Positions 28,573 through 37,865 are shown, counted from the stretch's first letter. The stretch: DNA of 64,000 bases from an uncultured Draconibacterium sp. (GCA_947492175.1 CANLMQ010000032.1:8114-72113), one strand, 5' to 3'. Notes: a model not told the origin generated them from the sequence alone. A program made the numbers and translations.

Positions 28573-29574
28573 ATGAACAAACCGACTATATCTTACATAT
28601 TAATATTTATACTCTTAATTGCATGTGATCATTCTTTGAAAAAGGAATTAGCTGCTAAACCAGATACTGAAACTGTTACAAAAAGCCGGGTAATAAAAGG
28701 AGCCTGCCTCTTTGTTGGGCAAATCGAGAATTTTACTGAACAAGAATGGAGAATATTAGGAGAATCAGCTGTTACTGATTTTATTATAATACCAAAATCT
28801 ACAGATGAATATAATTCTACTGCAGAAGGATACCAGACACGATTGACTCCTTTTATGGTTGAAACAATCAGAAATCTGGTTCTTTTCAATCCTGATATCA
28901 AATGTTGGATCGGAACTCCAGGTATTACATCCCTGAACTTTGGCATTGCAGCGAAAAGTCTCGATCCATTTTACCAATATATCATCAGTATTAAAAAGGG
29001 ATTGGATAAACAAATCTGGGAAAAAAATATTGCAGGAATATATATGAACGAAGAGGCTGTGTATGGATCAATTGATTTCTCAAACATCAATGAAAATGCC
29101 TGTTATAAATTAATGTCTGACTTATCTGTGAAAATACATAACCAACTTAAAAAAGAATTTCTTTGGGTCCCTTATTATGGTTTTGGCCAATATGCTGAGC
29201 TCGTAACAAAAGGTTTGGCCTATATAACAAATAAAACAGATATATTTGATTATGTAGTAATTCAACCACACTACTATTTTAACGGAGATGCAACTGAAAA
29301 TGTAAAAGCAGTACAAAAAAGTATTGCGAATCAGGCAATATCAGATCACCAAGGAAATCTTATATTTCCGAAAGACTCGAAGACAATAATTGGCCCCGAA
29401 ATGGAAATGAGTTGGCGTATAATTCCTCCCAATAATTTTGATGAGTACAATGAGCGTTTTCAGCAATATCTCGATGCATTTTCTGAGTATAAAAATAAAT
29501 ATCCCGTAATTTTCTATTGGGACGGGGATCTAAAAAAAGCTTTTGAAAGTCAGATAAATAAATTCTTTCAATAA
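28573..29574 (+). CDS. Lipoprotein distantly related to the preceding DUF4855-like protein
   Basis: I do not recognise a named family for this gene by itself. The 333-residue product has a lipobox ending at Cys18 (LLIAC). Four segments line up in order with the upstream gene: GIYMNEEAVYG (155-165), FLWVPYY (196-202), VIQPHYYF (229-236) and IGPEMEMSW (273-281). Glu159/Glu160 and Glu276/Glu278 are thus candidate acids. The shared motifs suggest a tandem pair of TIM-barrel glycosidase-like proteins, this one anchored to the membrane. It is followed 24 bp later by the DUF4434-like gene, so all three are probably co-transcribed. Confidence 0.55.
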   Translation: MNKPTISYILIFILLIACDHSLKKELAAKPDTETVTKSRVIKGACLFVGQIENFTEQEWRILGESAVTDFIIIPKSTDEYNSTAEGYQTRLTPFMVETIRNLVLFNPDIKCWIGTPGITSLNFGIAAKSLDPFYQYIISIKKGLDKQIWEKNIAGIYMNEEAVYGSIDFSNINENACYKLMSDLSVKIHNQLKKEFLWVPYYGFGQYAELVTKGLAYITNKTDIFDYVVIQPHYYFNGDATENVKAVQKSIANQAISDHQGNLIFPKDSKTIIGPEMEMSWRIIPPNNFDEYNERFQQYLDAFSEYKNKYPVIFYWDGDLKKAFESQINKFFQ

Positions 29575-29598
29575 AAACGAAATCAAATTATAATCCAG

Positions 29599-30642
29599 AT
29601 GAAGAGAAGAAAATTTTGTTTAAACCTTGCCACAGCTGCATTAGGAGCAGGTATTTGTAAAAATAGTTTGGCTTTACCGGTAAATTCAGGTAAAAAGACA
29701 AAGCCTATTGTAGGTTCGTGGTTCGAGTTTCAACACCATAGCCAGGTTGAAGGTAAATATTGGAACCCAACACTTGAAGCTTTTACCGAAAAAGACTGGA
29801 CAGTAAAAGTAAAAGAAGTAGCCGATGCAGGTATTAAATACCTCGTTCTGCTCGATGTAGCAATTTACGATAAATCTTTCTATCCATCGCAGTTAATGCC
29901 TCAGCACCAGCTGGGTTGCCCCGATCCTCTTGAAACGGTATTATCAGCTGCCGACAAGTATGGTATTCGCTTTTTTATCAGCAACGGATTTTTTGGGAAC
30001 TGGTACAAACCATATGATCTGATTGTTGGGAAAGAAGTTCACAAGCTAAGGATAAAGGCAATGGAAGAACTCACCGAAAAATATTCACATCACAAGAGTT
30101 TTTACGGTTGGTACTATCCAAACGAAACGGGAATACAAGGTTATTACGATGACGCATTCATTAACTATGTTAACAAATGTACTAAAGAGGTCAACCGGTT
30201 AACACCAAAGACAAAAACGCTGATCGCGCCATACGGAACCCGCTCAGTTGAAACAAACGAGAAGTTTATTAACTCATTGGATAAACTAAATGTTGATTTT
30301 ATTGCGTACCAGGATGAAGTAGGTGTGAGAAAAAGCAAGACCGATGAAACTGCCCGCTTTTTCGAACAATTATACAAAATGCACAAACAGGTTGGAAAGG
30401 CTAAATTATGGGCTGACGTTGAAGTCTTCGAGTTTGAAGGAGAAACCTACAGAAGTGCCTTACTGCCTGCTTCTCCCGAGAGAGTTATTCAACAATTGGA
30501 AGCCATTTCTCCTTTTGTCGAGAAAATTCTGATATACCAATATACTGGACTCATAAACAATCCTGAAAGCCATGCTTTTGCAGGCCATCAGAGTTCTACA
30601 AAATTATATACAGAATTAGTAAAACATAACTATTTAAAATAA
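29599..30642 (+). CDS. DUF4434-like exported protein, putative TIM-barrel glycosidase
   Basis: It is probably a carbohydrate-active enzyme of an uncharacterised family. The 347-residue product starts with a Tat-like signal (KRRKFCLNLATAALGAG). Recognisable segments include GSWFEFQHHS, HHKSFYGWYYPNE (with a likely catalytic Glu), TKTLIAPYGTR, VDFIAYQDEVG, KLWADVEVFE and ILIYQYTGLINNPES. The order W-Y-x-x-x-E, then A-x-Q-D, then W-x-x-x-E also appears in the two PUL 4 paralogues (34236 and 36675). It closes PUL 3 and is followed by a strong bidirectional hairpin. Confidence 0.65.
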   Translation: MKRRKFCLNLATAALGAGICKNSLALPVNSGKKTKPIVGSWFEFQHHSQVEGKYWNPTLEAFTEKDWTVKVKEVADAGIKYLVLLDVAIYDKSFYPSQLMPQHQLGCPDPLETVLSAADKYGIRFFISNGFFGNWYKPYDLIVGKEVHKLRIKAMEELTEKYSHHKSFYGWYYPNETGIQGYYDDAFINYVNKCTKEVNRLTPKTKTLIAPYGTRSVETNEKFINSLDKLNVDFIAYQDEVGVRKSKTDETARFFEQLYKMHKQVGKAKLWADVEVFEFEGETYRSALLPASPERVIQQLEAISPFVEKILIYQYTGLINNPESHAFAGHQSSTKLYTELVKHNYLK

Positions 30643-31074
30643 TATGCACAGGCAGAAAACAATTATCGAAGCAGTGTAATAGTGAATACATCTTATACAT
30701 ATCTTTTTTTAGCTTTCTATTTCGGCCATTTGCCGGTACAGGAGGAATGCTATTTAAAAATGTATGCCAGCCACTCTAATGATTGTTTAACAGCCACCTT
30801 TACTAATAAAAAAGATAAAAATCTATCTTCACTGTTGCATCACAATATACAGTGAAGATAGATTTTTATTGTGCGATCAATGATCATCACAACCATGAGT
30901 TTTTATCTGAAACCGAATGGATTGAAGCCAATTGTATTTGAAAAGCTATTACCAGAATCCAAAATACTGCAGAATGTTTTTACAGAAAGATAATACGATT
31001 AAAATAGAAACGACTCTGAAAATTTAACGGTTTTTCCCTGAATGTGTAGAATTACTTTTTAAAGCAATATGCTT
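30643..31074. other. Intergenic region between convergent PUL 3 and PUL 4
   Basis: These 432 bp lie between two convergent gene sets. They hold the 21-bp hairpin terminator at 30815-30869 and otherwise only AT-rich sequence with no recognisable gene. Confidence 0.7.
30815..30869. terminator. Bidirectional terminator between PUL 3 and PUL 4
   Basis: A 21-bp perfect stem pairs 30815-30835 with 30849-30869 around a 13-nt loop. An A5 run near the base of one arm and the matching T5 run in the other give U-rich ends in either direction. This fits termination of both converging operons. Confidence 0.85.
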
Positions 31075-32982
31075 TTACGGCTTTTTGTTTATCAGTTCTC
31101 CCTGCAAATTAACATCTCTCAAACCAAAAGGATCAATTACTGAATCAAGAAGTACTGCAAATGCTTTTCTGCTGATGAAATCATCGTTTGAGTAAACCGG
31201 TAATTTCATATCAGCCAATATTTTACCGACACTACTATTTATCTCATCTTTCTGAGAATCTGATTTTTCCAATGTGTTCAATTTATCTAATAACTCAATG
31301 GTTTCACCAAAAGTTGCAAATGCATCTTCGGTTTGCCATTTAAAACCTGGCCAATAATCTTTAATGCCTTCTGTAACCTCCTCTACCCTCACGAGTGAAT
31401 CGGGATAAAACCAGGTTTCGTTAGCCCATCCATTATTTTTACCAACTCCCCGAAGAATGCCAGTTGCACCTATTTTTTGAGCTGCCTTAAACCAGGATTC
31501 ACCGGGCTGAACATCAATATAAGGCTGAATATATGCAGAATAGTCCAACAAAACAGACTGAACACTGCGAACCGAAACATCTTTTGGCGATTTTCCTTCT
31601 TTTACAGCACTTGCAGCAAGTGCACCTGCCGCCTGTCCTATTAATAAACAAACCGGTTGTAACCGAGTAGTGCCATTTGCAATATTGGATACCGATATCG
31701 ATTTTTCGGCCACAATAAAATTATCGGAGTTCTTTGGTATCATTACCCCAAGAGGCAGACAATATGAAGGCACCGGATAAAAATGGATATCCGGGAATAC
31801 ATGGTCTATTGAATAAGCAGAATGGTGATGATCAACAGCATAATCTCCTACAACAACTCCAGTTCTGTAGAGTTTTTCCGGCTGATCATACGGTTTTGAA
31901 ATATGCCTAAGTGTAAACAGTGCTTCTCCAATAACTCTCCTTGATTCACGATAATAAGGCATGTACGGCAATAAATCGGCTGTCTGAAATTCATTATCAG
32001 CCAATCCAAGATTCTTAAAACCTAATTCATTTTGTAAATAATAAATATACTTGAGTGTATGTAACTTAGCTTCTTTCAAAGCCTCTTCACGTTCATCCCG
32101 CGACATTTCGAGCACATTCAGATAATAATCGTTACCATAAATTGGCCAGTTAATCATATATTTTCCATTTGGCAGCTTTCCATAGGTCATCATTTTATCC
32201 AGCGGCCACAATATACGATCCGACTCACTTACTTTTCCAGCACATGTTTTATAAAAATCCGCGGCATTATACCCTTCCGGTTTGGGAATAGTTTTATCAA
32301 CGTTTGGGCCGTAGTCTTTTAAAATTGCAACATAGGTTATATCCTGAATAATACTGCGGGGTTTATCAAGAGCTATTTCTTCTCCTGTTATTTTCTTTGA
32401 ATCCATACCTATCCGATATTGAATTCCTGCCATTTTTGTCACATCTCCCAATTCGGTGGCATCTATAACCATTTTTGTGTGAACGCGGAATGTTCCTGCT
32501 CCTTTTTTTTGAAAAGTAACGATCCATTTCCCTGCTCCTTTTTCAATTTTGGTCGCATAGCTATTGTAAACAACAGAGAGATTTTTCTCTTTGGTAACCA
32601 TACTTTTTAAAATCGAATCGCCAACCGAAGGCTCAAACAACACATTACTTACCCAGCCTGTATTTACAGCATCCTGACCTCCATACGTTTGGTAAAGTTT
32701 TTGGCGAAATTCTTCCCAAAGCCCTGAATGCAAACGATAATTACCATCAATGGCACTCACTCCGGCAGAAGTAAGCATTCCTCCTAACCAGTCAAACTCT
32801 TCTACTATGAGTGTTTTCACTCCTAATCGAGCCGATTGAATCCCGGCGGTTGTGCCACTGGCACCTCCTCCAATTACCAATACATCGGTGGTTAACATTA
32901 CCTCTCCCAATCTATTATTACAGCTAAGCAGTGCAATATAAAGTATAAAAAAACCAGCAATTGCTATTCCCAGACGTTTCAT
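31075..32982 (-). CDS. FAD-dependent oxidoreductase lipoprotein (PF12831 type)
   Basis: It is probably a flavoprotein that oxidises a sugar or sugar derivative in the periplasm or on the membrane. The 635-residue product has a lipobox ending at Cys21 (ALLSC). The Rossmann FAD-binding motif GGGASGTTAG (about 38-47) and EEFDWLGGML come next. Further family segments include IDATELGDVTKMAG, LLPYMPYYRESRRVIGEAL, VGDYAVDHHHS, SYCLPLGVMIPKNSDNFIVA and LIGQAAGALAA. Homologues are common in PULs with DUF4434 genes, but their substrates are mostly unknown. It is the last gene of the PUL 4 string, 42 bp after the epimerase gene. Confidence 0.8.
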   Translation of the reverse strand: MKRLGIAIAGFFILYIALLSCNNRLGEVMLTTDVLVIGGGASGTTAGIQSARLGVKTLIVEEFDWLGGMLTSAGVSAIDGNYRLHSGLWEEFRQKLYQTYGGQDAVNTGWVSNVLFEPSVGDSILKSMVTKEKNLSVVYNSYATKIEKGAGKWIVTFQKKGAGTFRVHTKMVIDATELGDVTKMAGIQYRIGMDSKKITGEEIALDKPRSIIQDITYVAILKDYGPNVDKTIPKPEGYNAADFYKTCAGKVSESDRILWPLDKMMTYGKLPNGKYMINWPIYGNDYYLNVLEMSRDEREEALKEAKLHTLKYIYYLQNELGFKNLGLADNEFQTADLLPYMPYYRESRRVIGEALFTLRHISKPYDQPEKLYRTGVVVGDYAVDHHHSAYSIDHVFPDIHFYPVPSYCLPLGVMIPKNSDNFIVAEKSISVSNIANGTTRLQPVCLLIGQAAGALAASAVKEGKSPKDVSVRSVQSVLLDYSAYIQPYIDVQPGESWFKAAQKIGATGILRGVGKNNGWANETWFYPDSLVRVEEVTEGIKDYWPGFKWQTEDAFATFGETIELLDKLNTLEKSDSQKDEINSSVGKILADMKLPVYSNDDFISRKAFAVLLDSVIDPFGLRDVNLQGELINKKP

Positions 32983-33024
32983 TACTTCTCTTTTATCGTT
33001 CCACTATTCGCAGAAGAGTTTTAT

Positions 33025-34218
33025 TTACACCACCAGTTCAGTAATTGCTTGTTTGGCATGAATTTGCTCGAATATTTTCCAACATTTGTACATACCTCTT
33101 GGAACATGAAAAGCTCCTTTCCATTTGCCTCCTTTAAGTGGAAGCAACACCTCGCCACGACGGTTTAAGTAACCAAACCACTCGCCATTATCCTGATCTT
33201 TAAAATGTTTCCAGGTATAATTATGTACTTTTTCATACCATTTCAAACAGTCTTTATTCCCAGTTAGAAGGTATCCATAACTCAAACTTATTAAAGACTC
33301 TATATGCACCCACCACAATTTTTGATCCCACTCTAATTGTTGCGGAGGAGCACCTTTCCGGTCCATAAAATAAAATATACCCTCGTATTTATCGTCCCAG
33401 CCGTATTCAATCATTTTCAAAGAAATGTCAACCGCTTTTTCAATCAAATCATTTCTTTCCAGCCGAACTCCCAATTCCATTATAAACCACATGGCTTCAA
33501 TGGCGTGTCCCGGGTTAACCAAACGCCCCTCAAATGAATCAGAAAGAGAACCGTTATCCAGAACATTTTCAACTACAATTCCCAATTCCGGTCGATAAAA
33601 CACATCCATAACCTCTTTAATGCATTTATCAATGGTTTCATCAACTATATTTTTGTCCAACAAGCTTTCCAGTTCCAAAGAAAGGTTACACATAATCATA
33701 GGAAGTGCAAAATTCTTTAGAGGTCGTGTAGCAGGCACTCCTTTATTGTATTTACCTTTTGGATTATCCTGCTTTTCCAAAATCTTTTGGTAGGTTTTTA
33801 CGGCTATTTCTGCATATATTTTATTTCCGGTTGCTTTACTTAACTGCCCAAAGGCCATTGCTGCAAAACAATATGAAAAAATATTGTAAGGTTGTACCAA
33901 TGGTTCTCCCTGCCTGTTAAGCGAAAAGTACCAGTTCAGATCTCCATCATGTCCGTGCTTTCTAAGAAATTCTCCACCCTGAATGGCACAATCCAGCCAC
34001 TCTTCATTTTTTTGCACTTCGTTGTACAACATTGAGAAAAGCCAAACTTCCCTACCCTGTAACCACACAAACTTATCAGTATCATAAACCTGCCCTTTTT
34101 GATCGAGACACGTATAATAACCTCCGTAATCCTTATCTTGTGAATTTTCAAGCCAAAAGGGTACTATGTTATTTACCAATTCATTTTTGTACAAGTCTGC
34201 CAATTTATTAAAATCCAT
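33025..34218 (-). CDS. N-acylglucosamine 2-epimerase (AGE/RenBP family)
   Basis: It probably interconverts GlcNAc and ManNAc, or epimerises another sugar at C2, in the cytosol. The product (397 residues from ATG 34218) has no signal peptide. The (alpha/alpha)6-barrel motifs are visible: FVWLQGREVWLFSMLYNE, NPGHAIEAMWF with the active-site His, KLWWVHIESL with the second His, and KGGKWKGAFHVPR. The longest open frame begins at GTG 34233, but ATG 34218 (MDFNKLADLY) is preferred. A cellobiose 2-epimerase is the main alternative; the RenBP-like C-terminus favours the amino-sugar enzyme. It directly follows the cytosolic DUF4434 gene, so it probably acts on the imported product. Confidence 0.82.
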   Translation of the reverse strand: MDFNKLADLYKNELVNNIVPFWLENSQDKDYGGYYTCLDQKGQVYDTDKFVWLQGREVWLFSMLYNEVQKNEEWLDCAIQGGEFLRKHGHDGDLNWYFSLNRQGEPLVQPYNIFSYCFAAMAFGQLSKATGNKIYAEIAVKTYQKILEKQDNPKGKYNKGVPATRPLKNFALPMIMCNLSLELESLLDKNIVDETIDKCIKEVMDVFYRPELGIVVENVLDNGSLSDSFEGRLVNPGHAIEAMWFIMELGVRLERNDLIEKAVDISLKMIEYGWDDKYEGIFYFMDRKGAPPQQLEWDQKLWWVHIESLISLSYGYLLTGNKDCLKWYEKVHNYTWKHFKDQDNGEWFGYLNRRGEVLLPLKGGKWKGAFHVPRGMYKCWKIFEQIHAKQAITELVV

Positions 34219-34235
34219 TACTGCTTCTCCCACAA

Positions 34236-35174
34236 TTAATTTTTAACTTCTTTAATATATTCCGTGTAACGTTTGAATAGTTTTCCTGCCTGAAGATAGG
34301 CCGATTGAGGGCTCATAAAATGCGAGAATTCAAAAGTTATAGCATTTTCTATTCCCGCCTTTTCTGCCATTTCCAGTTTCAGTTTAAATTTTTCCCATTT
34401 AATGGGTAAAAATTTAATCGGCATGTCACGATCAAAAGTTTCGGAGTTTGTCCAACATTCAAGTCCATGTTTATCGGCCATTTTTTTATTTAGTTTCAGG
34501 AAATCGGTTAATTCATCGTATTCCACGTGACCATCCTGAAAAGCTACAATATCAACCGCTCCTTTTATTCCACCAAATATCTCATCCCACTCTTTTTCGT
34601 GTTGAGCCAAACTTACGCCTTGGTCTTTAGTTGTTTCCGACACATACTGACTGATACTCTTTAATCCATCGATATAAGGAGATATCATGGTTGGCAAGTC
34701 ACCTGAAACTGTTTTACAATATTTTCCTAAACTGGCATATAAATCGATTATTTTCCCGGTCTTTCTGCTGCATTCCTGCGACAAATACCATCCCTTAAAA
34801 CTTTTATAATGCCCGTATTTTTTCCAAACCTCGTCAATTACAAGTTTGTTTATTTCAACTTCTTTCTCATACTTTCCATTCACCCAATATTTCCCCGAAT
34901 CATAAAGTCCGAAGTAAAATGCCATATTATGCTTATCTGCCAATTCCAGGTACATTTCTACCAAATCAACAGGAGGAGAATAAGTATTTTCACGTTCAGC
35001 TAATATCTGTGAAGGATAGGTTTGCCATTTTCGATATCCGCAACGAATTAAAATAACGGTATCAATACCGGCACTTTTCATGTGCTTAAAGTCTTGATCC
35101 CATTCTTTTATGCCCCAATTCTGATGTGGAATATCGTGGCTAATCTCGTCTAAAAATGTCCCTTTAATTCTCAT
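34236..35174 (-). CDS. DUF4434-like protein without signal peptide (cytosolic paralogue)
   Basis: It is a putative glycosidase of an uncharacterised family. The 312-residue product starts directly with the domain (IKGTFLDEISHDIPHQNWG). An in-frame TAG two codons upstream excludes a longer exported form. Shared segments with the exported paralogue at 36675 include PPVDLVEMYLELADKH, YFGLYDSGKYWV, HYKSFKGWYLSQE, ISPYIDG, VDIVAFQDGHV, CWTNSETFDRDMPIKFLPIK and ITFEFSHFMSPQS. Candidate catalytic residues are the Glu of LSQE, the Asp of FQDG and the Glu of FEF. It sits between the MFS transporter and the epimerase, as expected for an enzyme working on an imported sugar. Confidence 0.7.
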   Translation of the reverse strand: MRIKGTFLDEISHDIPHQNWGIKEWDQDFKHMKSAGIDTVILIRCGYRKWQTYPSQILAERENTYSPPVDLVEMYLELADKHNMAFYFGLYDSGKYWVNGKYEKEVEINKLVIDEVWKKYGHYKSFKGWYLSQECSRKTGKIIDLYASLGKYCKTVSGDLPTMISPYIDGLKSISQYVSETTKDQGVSLAQHEKEWDEIFGGIKGAVDIVAFQDGHVEYDELTDFLKLNKKMADKHGLECWTNSETFDRDMPIKFLPIKWEKFKLKLEMAEKAGIENAITFEFSHFMSPQSAYLQAGKLFKRYTEYIKEVKN

Positions 35175-35198
35175 AATCTACTAAACTCTCCGATTACC

Positions 35199-36572
35199 TT
35201 AACCTTTATTCCAGAATCCCTCGATCTCCTCAAGTGATTTACCCTTTGTTTCGGGAACCATTTTATAAAACATGATTACTCCCAGCGTGCAAATTATTGC
35301 GAACAGTATAAATACTTTTCCCATTCCAAGTCCGGCTACCAGCCACGGGAAAACGATTGCTGCAAGGGCATTCGACGACCAGTTAAAAAATATGGCAACC
35401 GACATGGCCCTTCCGCGTATGCGATTGGGAAAGATTTCGGGAGTAATAACCCAAATTACGGCACAAATTGAAATGGCCACAAATGCCATGTACAAACCAA
35501 GTACAATTACAATACCCAATGCTGTTGCATTGAACAGGAACATGATTCCGGTTACGAAAAGCATAAAAGCGACCAATGCCATTCCACCTACGAGAAGTGG
35601 TCTGCGGCCAAACCTATCGATTATAAACATTGAGATTACTGTAAAAACAAAGTTTATAATTCCCAGTGCCACCTGGTATTGTAACGCACCTCCGATATTT
35701 AATCCGGCATCTTCAAGAATTGTAGGGCCATAATAAACAACAATATTTACACCTGTAAGCTGTCCGAAAACCGATAACGCAATTCCAATTAAAAGCGCTT
35801 TTCGAATTCCTTTTCTCAAAAGATCTCTGATTGAACTTTTGGTTTTCACCATTCCCTCTTTTATTTCGGAAATGGTTTTTGCTACTTGTGTTGCCGGCTG
35901 AATACGTGCCAGTATATTTTTCCCTTTCTCTTCAAATTTATTAATTACCAGCCAACGCGGCGATTCCGGTACAAAAAACATGAGCAATACAAAAAGCAGA
36001 GCCGGAATGGTTTCCATGCCAAACATTGCTTTCCAGGGATTGGCTACCATTAAATCATTAACTAATTTGTTTTGAATAACTGCAGAATTGCTGTTTTCCA
36101 GAATCATCCAATTTGAAAGATAAGCCAGAATTATTCCGGTTACAATTGATAGCTGATAAAGTGCCACCAAACGTCCACGGAATTTTGCCGGCGACAATTC
36201 TGAGATATATAAAGGAGCCGCAACTGATGCAATTCCAACCCCAATTCCTCCAACCATCCGGGCAATAATAAGTAAAGTAAAATTTTGAGGCATTGCTGAT
36301 CCTACTGCCGAAATAAAAAATAATGAACCCGCCAACAACAAAACCGGACGGCGGCCATAAGTATCGCTTAATTTTCCGGAAACTACGGCACCAACAATAC
36401 AGCCCACCAAGGCAGAACCCGTAAACCACCCCAGCTGAAGTTTTGTAAGACTGTAATACGTTTCAACAAAACCAACCGTACCTGAAATTACTGCCGTATC
36501 GAATCCAAACAGGAAACCGCCAATTGAAGCTACCACACAAATTAATCCCAGATATAAATACTTTTTGTCCAT
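35199..36572 (-). CDS. MFS transporter, sugar porter family
   Basis: It moves a monosaccharide or small sugar across the inner membrane, probably by proton symport. The 457-residue product has the 12-helix sugar-porter pattern and family motifs: GFLFGFDTAVISG (helix 1), GRRPVLL and GRRPLLV (loops 2-3 and 8-9), PESPRWL (after helix 6), GQLTGVNIVVYYGP (helix 7) and PETKGKSLEEIE (after helix 12). It resembles XylE/GalP-type carriers. The genes on both sides encode DUF4434 paralogues, one exported and one cytosolic, so the carrier likely links a periplasmic and a cytosolic step of the same pathway. Confidence 0.93.
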   Translation of the reverse strand: MDKKYLYLGLICVVASIGGFLFGFDTAVISGTVGFVETYYSLTKLQLGWFTGSALVGCIVGAVVSGKLSDTYGRRPVLLLAGSLFFISAVGSAMPQNFTLLIIARMVGGIGVGIASVAAPLYISELSPAKFRGRLVALYQLSIVTGIILAYLSNWMILENSNSAVIQNKLVNDLMVANPWKAMFGMETIPALLFVLLMFFVPESPRWLVINKFEEKGKNILARIQPATQVAKTISEIKEGMVKTKSSIRDLLRKGIRKALLIGIALSVFGQLTGVNIVVYYGPTILEDAGLNIGGALQYQVALGIINFVFTVISMFIIDRFGRRPLLVGGMALVAFMLFVTGIMFLFNATALGIVIVLGLYMAFVAISICAVIWVITPEIFPNRIRGRAMSVAIFFNWSSNALAAIVFPWLVAGLGMGKVFILFAIICTLGVIMFYKMVPETKGKSLEEIEGFWNKG

Positions 36573-36610
36573 ATTATCTTATTCGTTTATTCAGTTTTTA
36601 ATCATTTCTT

Positions 36611-36644
36611 CTTGCTTCGCCTGACAAATTGCAGGCGAAACAAG
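36611..36644 (-). other. Hairpin between exported DUF4434 and MFS genes
   Basis: A 13-bp stem pairs 36611-36623 with 36632-36644. It has one mismatch and an 8-nt loop. No T tract follows on the minus strand. It may be an RNA processing or stability element within the operon. Confidence 0.55.
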
Positions 36645-36674
36645 ATTTTGAAACGCCTCTGTCACTTCAACTAA

Positions 36675-37754
36675 TTATATTTTAATCCCAAAATGTTCGC
36701 AATACCGCTTGTATAAATACCCGGCCTGCGGATAGCATGAGTTTGGACTCATAAAATGAGAGAACTCAAATGTTATCGCATCTTCCATTCCCGCATTTCT
36801 GGCTGCCTCCAGTTTTAATAGCAATTTTTCCCATTTTATCGGAAGAAAACGGATTGGCATGTCACGATCAAACGACTCTATATTTGTCCAGCAACGCATG
36901 TTGTATTTATCGGCCAGTTTTTTGTTAATAGCAAGGTACTCCGGTAGCTCATGGTAATCTACCTGACCATCCTGAAAAGCCATGATATCAACAGCTCCCT
37001 GAATATTTCCAAGAATTTCATTCCATTCTTCTTCGTGTTCTTTTACCGATAAAGCTTTATCTCCACTCATCACCTGATCGGTTTTCACACCATGGATGTA
37101 GGGTGATATCATGGTTGTAAGATTGCCTGAAACAGCTTTTGCATGTTTGCCAACCTCAGCAAATATTTTACTCATGTTTTTTGTACGCCGACTAATCTCC
37201 TGCGACAAATACCAGCCTTTAAACGATTTATGATGTCCGTATTTCGCCCATGTTTCATCAATTAAACGCAGGTTTAGATCAATTTCCTTTTGAAAACTAC
37301 CTTCAATCCAGTACTTTCCGGAATCGTACATTCCGAAATAGTAATTCATATCGTATTTATCGGCCAGACTTAGAAACATTTCCACAAGATCAACAGGTGG
37401 ATAATAAACATCTTCGCTGCTTAGTAGTACTTTTGACGGCATTGCAATCCATTTGGCTAATCCAGAACGAATCATAACAACCGTATCAATTCCCATGGCT
37501 TTCATGGATTTAAAATCCTTATCCCATTCTTTAACACCCCAGTTTTGATGCGGTATATCCCAACTAATTTCATCGAGAAAAGTAGCCCGGATAGGCATAC
37601 CTTTAAAAACCCCGGGAGTTGTAAAATCATCATCACCCAATGCCATACCTGAGTTTCCGGCAAGTACCGGTTCTGATCCTAAAAGTGAAAATGAGGCGGC
37701 TCCCATTGCCGTATTTCGTAAAAATTTCCTTCTGTTAATGTTGTATATATCCAT
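36675..37754 (-). CDS. DUF4434-like protein with Tat signal (exported paralogue)
   Basis: It is a putative periplasmic or secreted glycosidase of an uncharacterised family. The 359-residue product begins with a Tat-type signal (NRRKFLRNTAMGAASFSLLG). The domain is closely similar to the signal-less paralogue at 34236: IRATFLDEISWDIPHQNWG, PPVDLVEMFLSLADKY, YYFGMYDSGKYWIEG, HHKSFKGWYLSQE, VDIMAFQDGQV, RDMPIRFLPIKWEK and ITFEFSHFMSPNS. It lies upstream of the MFS gene and 111 bp after the ROK regulator gene. Having one exported and one cytosolic copy suggests the same chemistry on both sides of the inner membrane. Confidence 0.72.
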   Translation of the reverse strand: MDIYNINRRKFLRNTAMGAASFSLLGSEPVLAGNSGMALGDDDFTTPGVFKGMPIRATFLDEISWDIPHQNWGVKEWDKDFKSMKAMGIDTVVMIRSGLAKWIAMPSKVLLSSEDVYYPPVDLVEMFLSLADKYDMNYYFGMYDSGKYWIEGSFQKEIDLNLRLIDETWAKYGHHKSFKGWYLSQEISRRTKNMSKIFAEVGKHAKAVSGNLTTMISPYIHGVKTDQVMSGDKALSVKEHEEEWNEILGNIQGAVDIMAFQDGQVDYHELPEYLAINKKLADKYNMRCWTNIESFDRDMPIRFLPIKWEKLLLKLEAARNAGMEDAITFEFSHFMSPNSCYPQAGYLYKRYCEHFGIKI

Positions 37755-37865
37755 GTTACAATATTTTGTAATTCTGGTATTTCCTTTAAAATTGGCTACA
37801 GTTCTACCAATAAATGCAGCTGGGAAATACCAATTTTTCTATTTTTTCTGAATTCTGTTAAAAGG
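37755..37865 (-). promoter_or_regulatory. Regulatory gap between ROK and DUF4434 genes with nested inverted repeats
   Basis: TGGTATTTCC (37775-37784) pairs with GGAAATACCA (37823-37832). Nested inside, TTGGcTA (37792-37798) opposes TACCAA (37805-37810). Nested dyads beside a ROK gene may be its operator. I found no clear -7 box. Confidence 0.35.

Noticed and set aside
34219..34233. GTG start at 34233 for the epimerase
   Set aside because: ATG at 34218 gives the usual AGE-family N-terminus; the five extra residues add nothing recognisable.
35272..35733. 153-codon plus-strand open frame inside the MFS gene
   Set aside because: It is antisense to a clear sugar-porter sequence and its product resembles no family.
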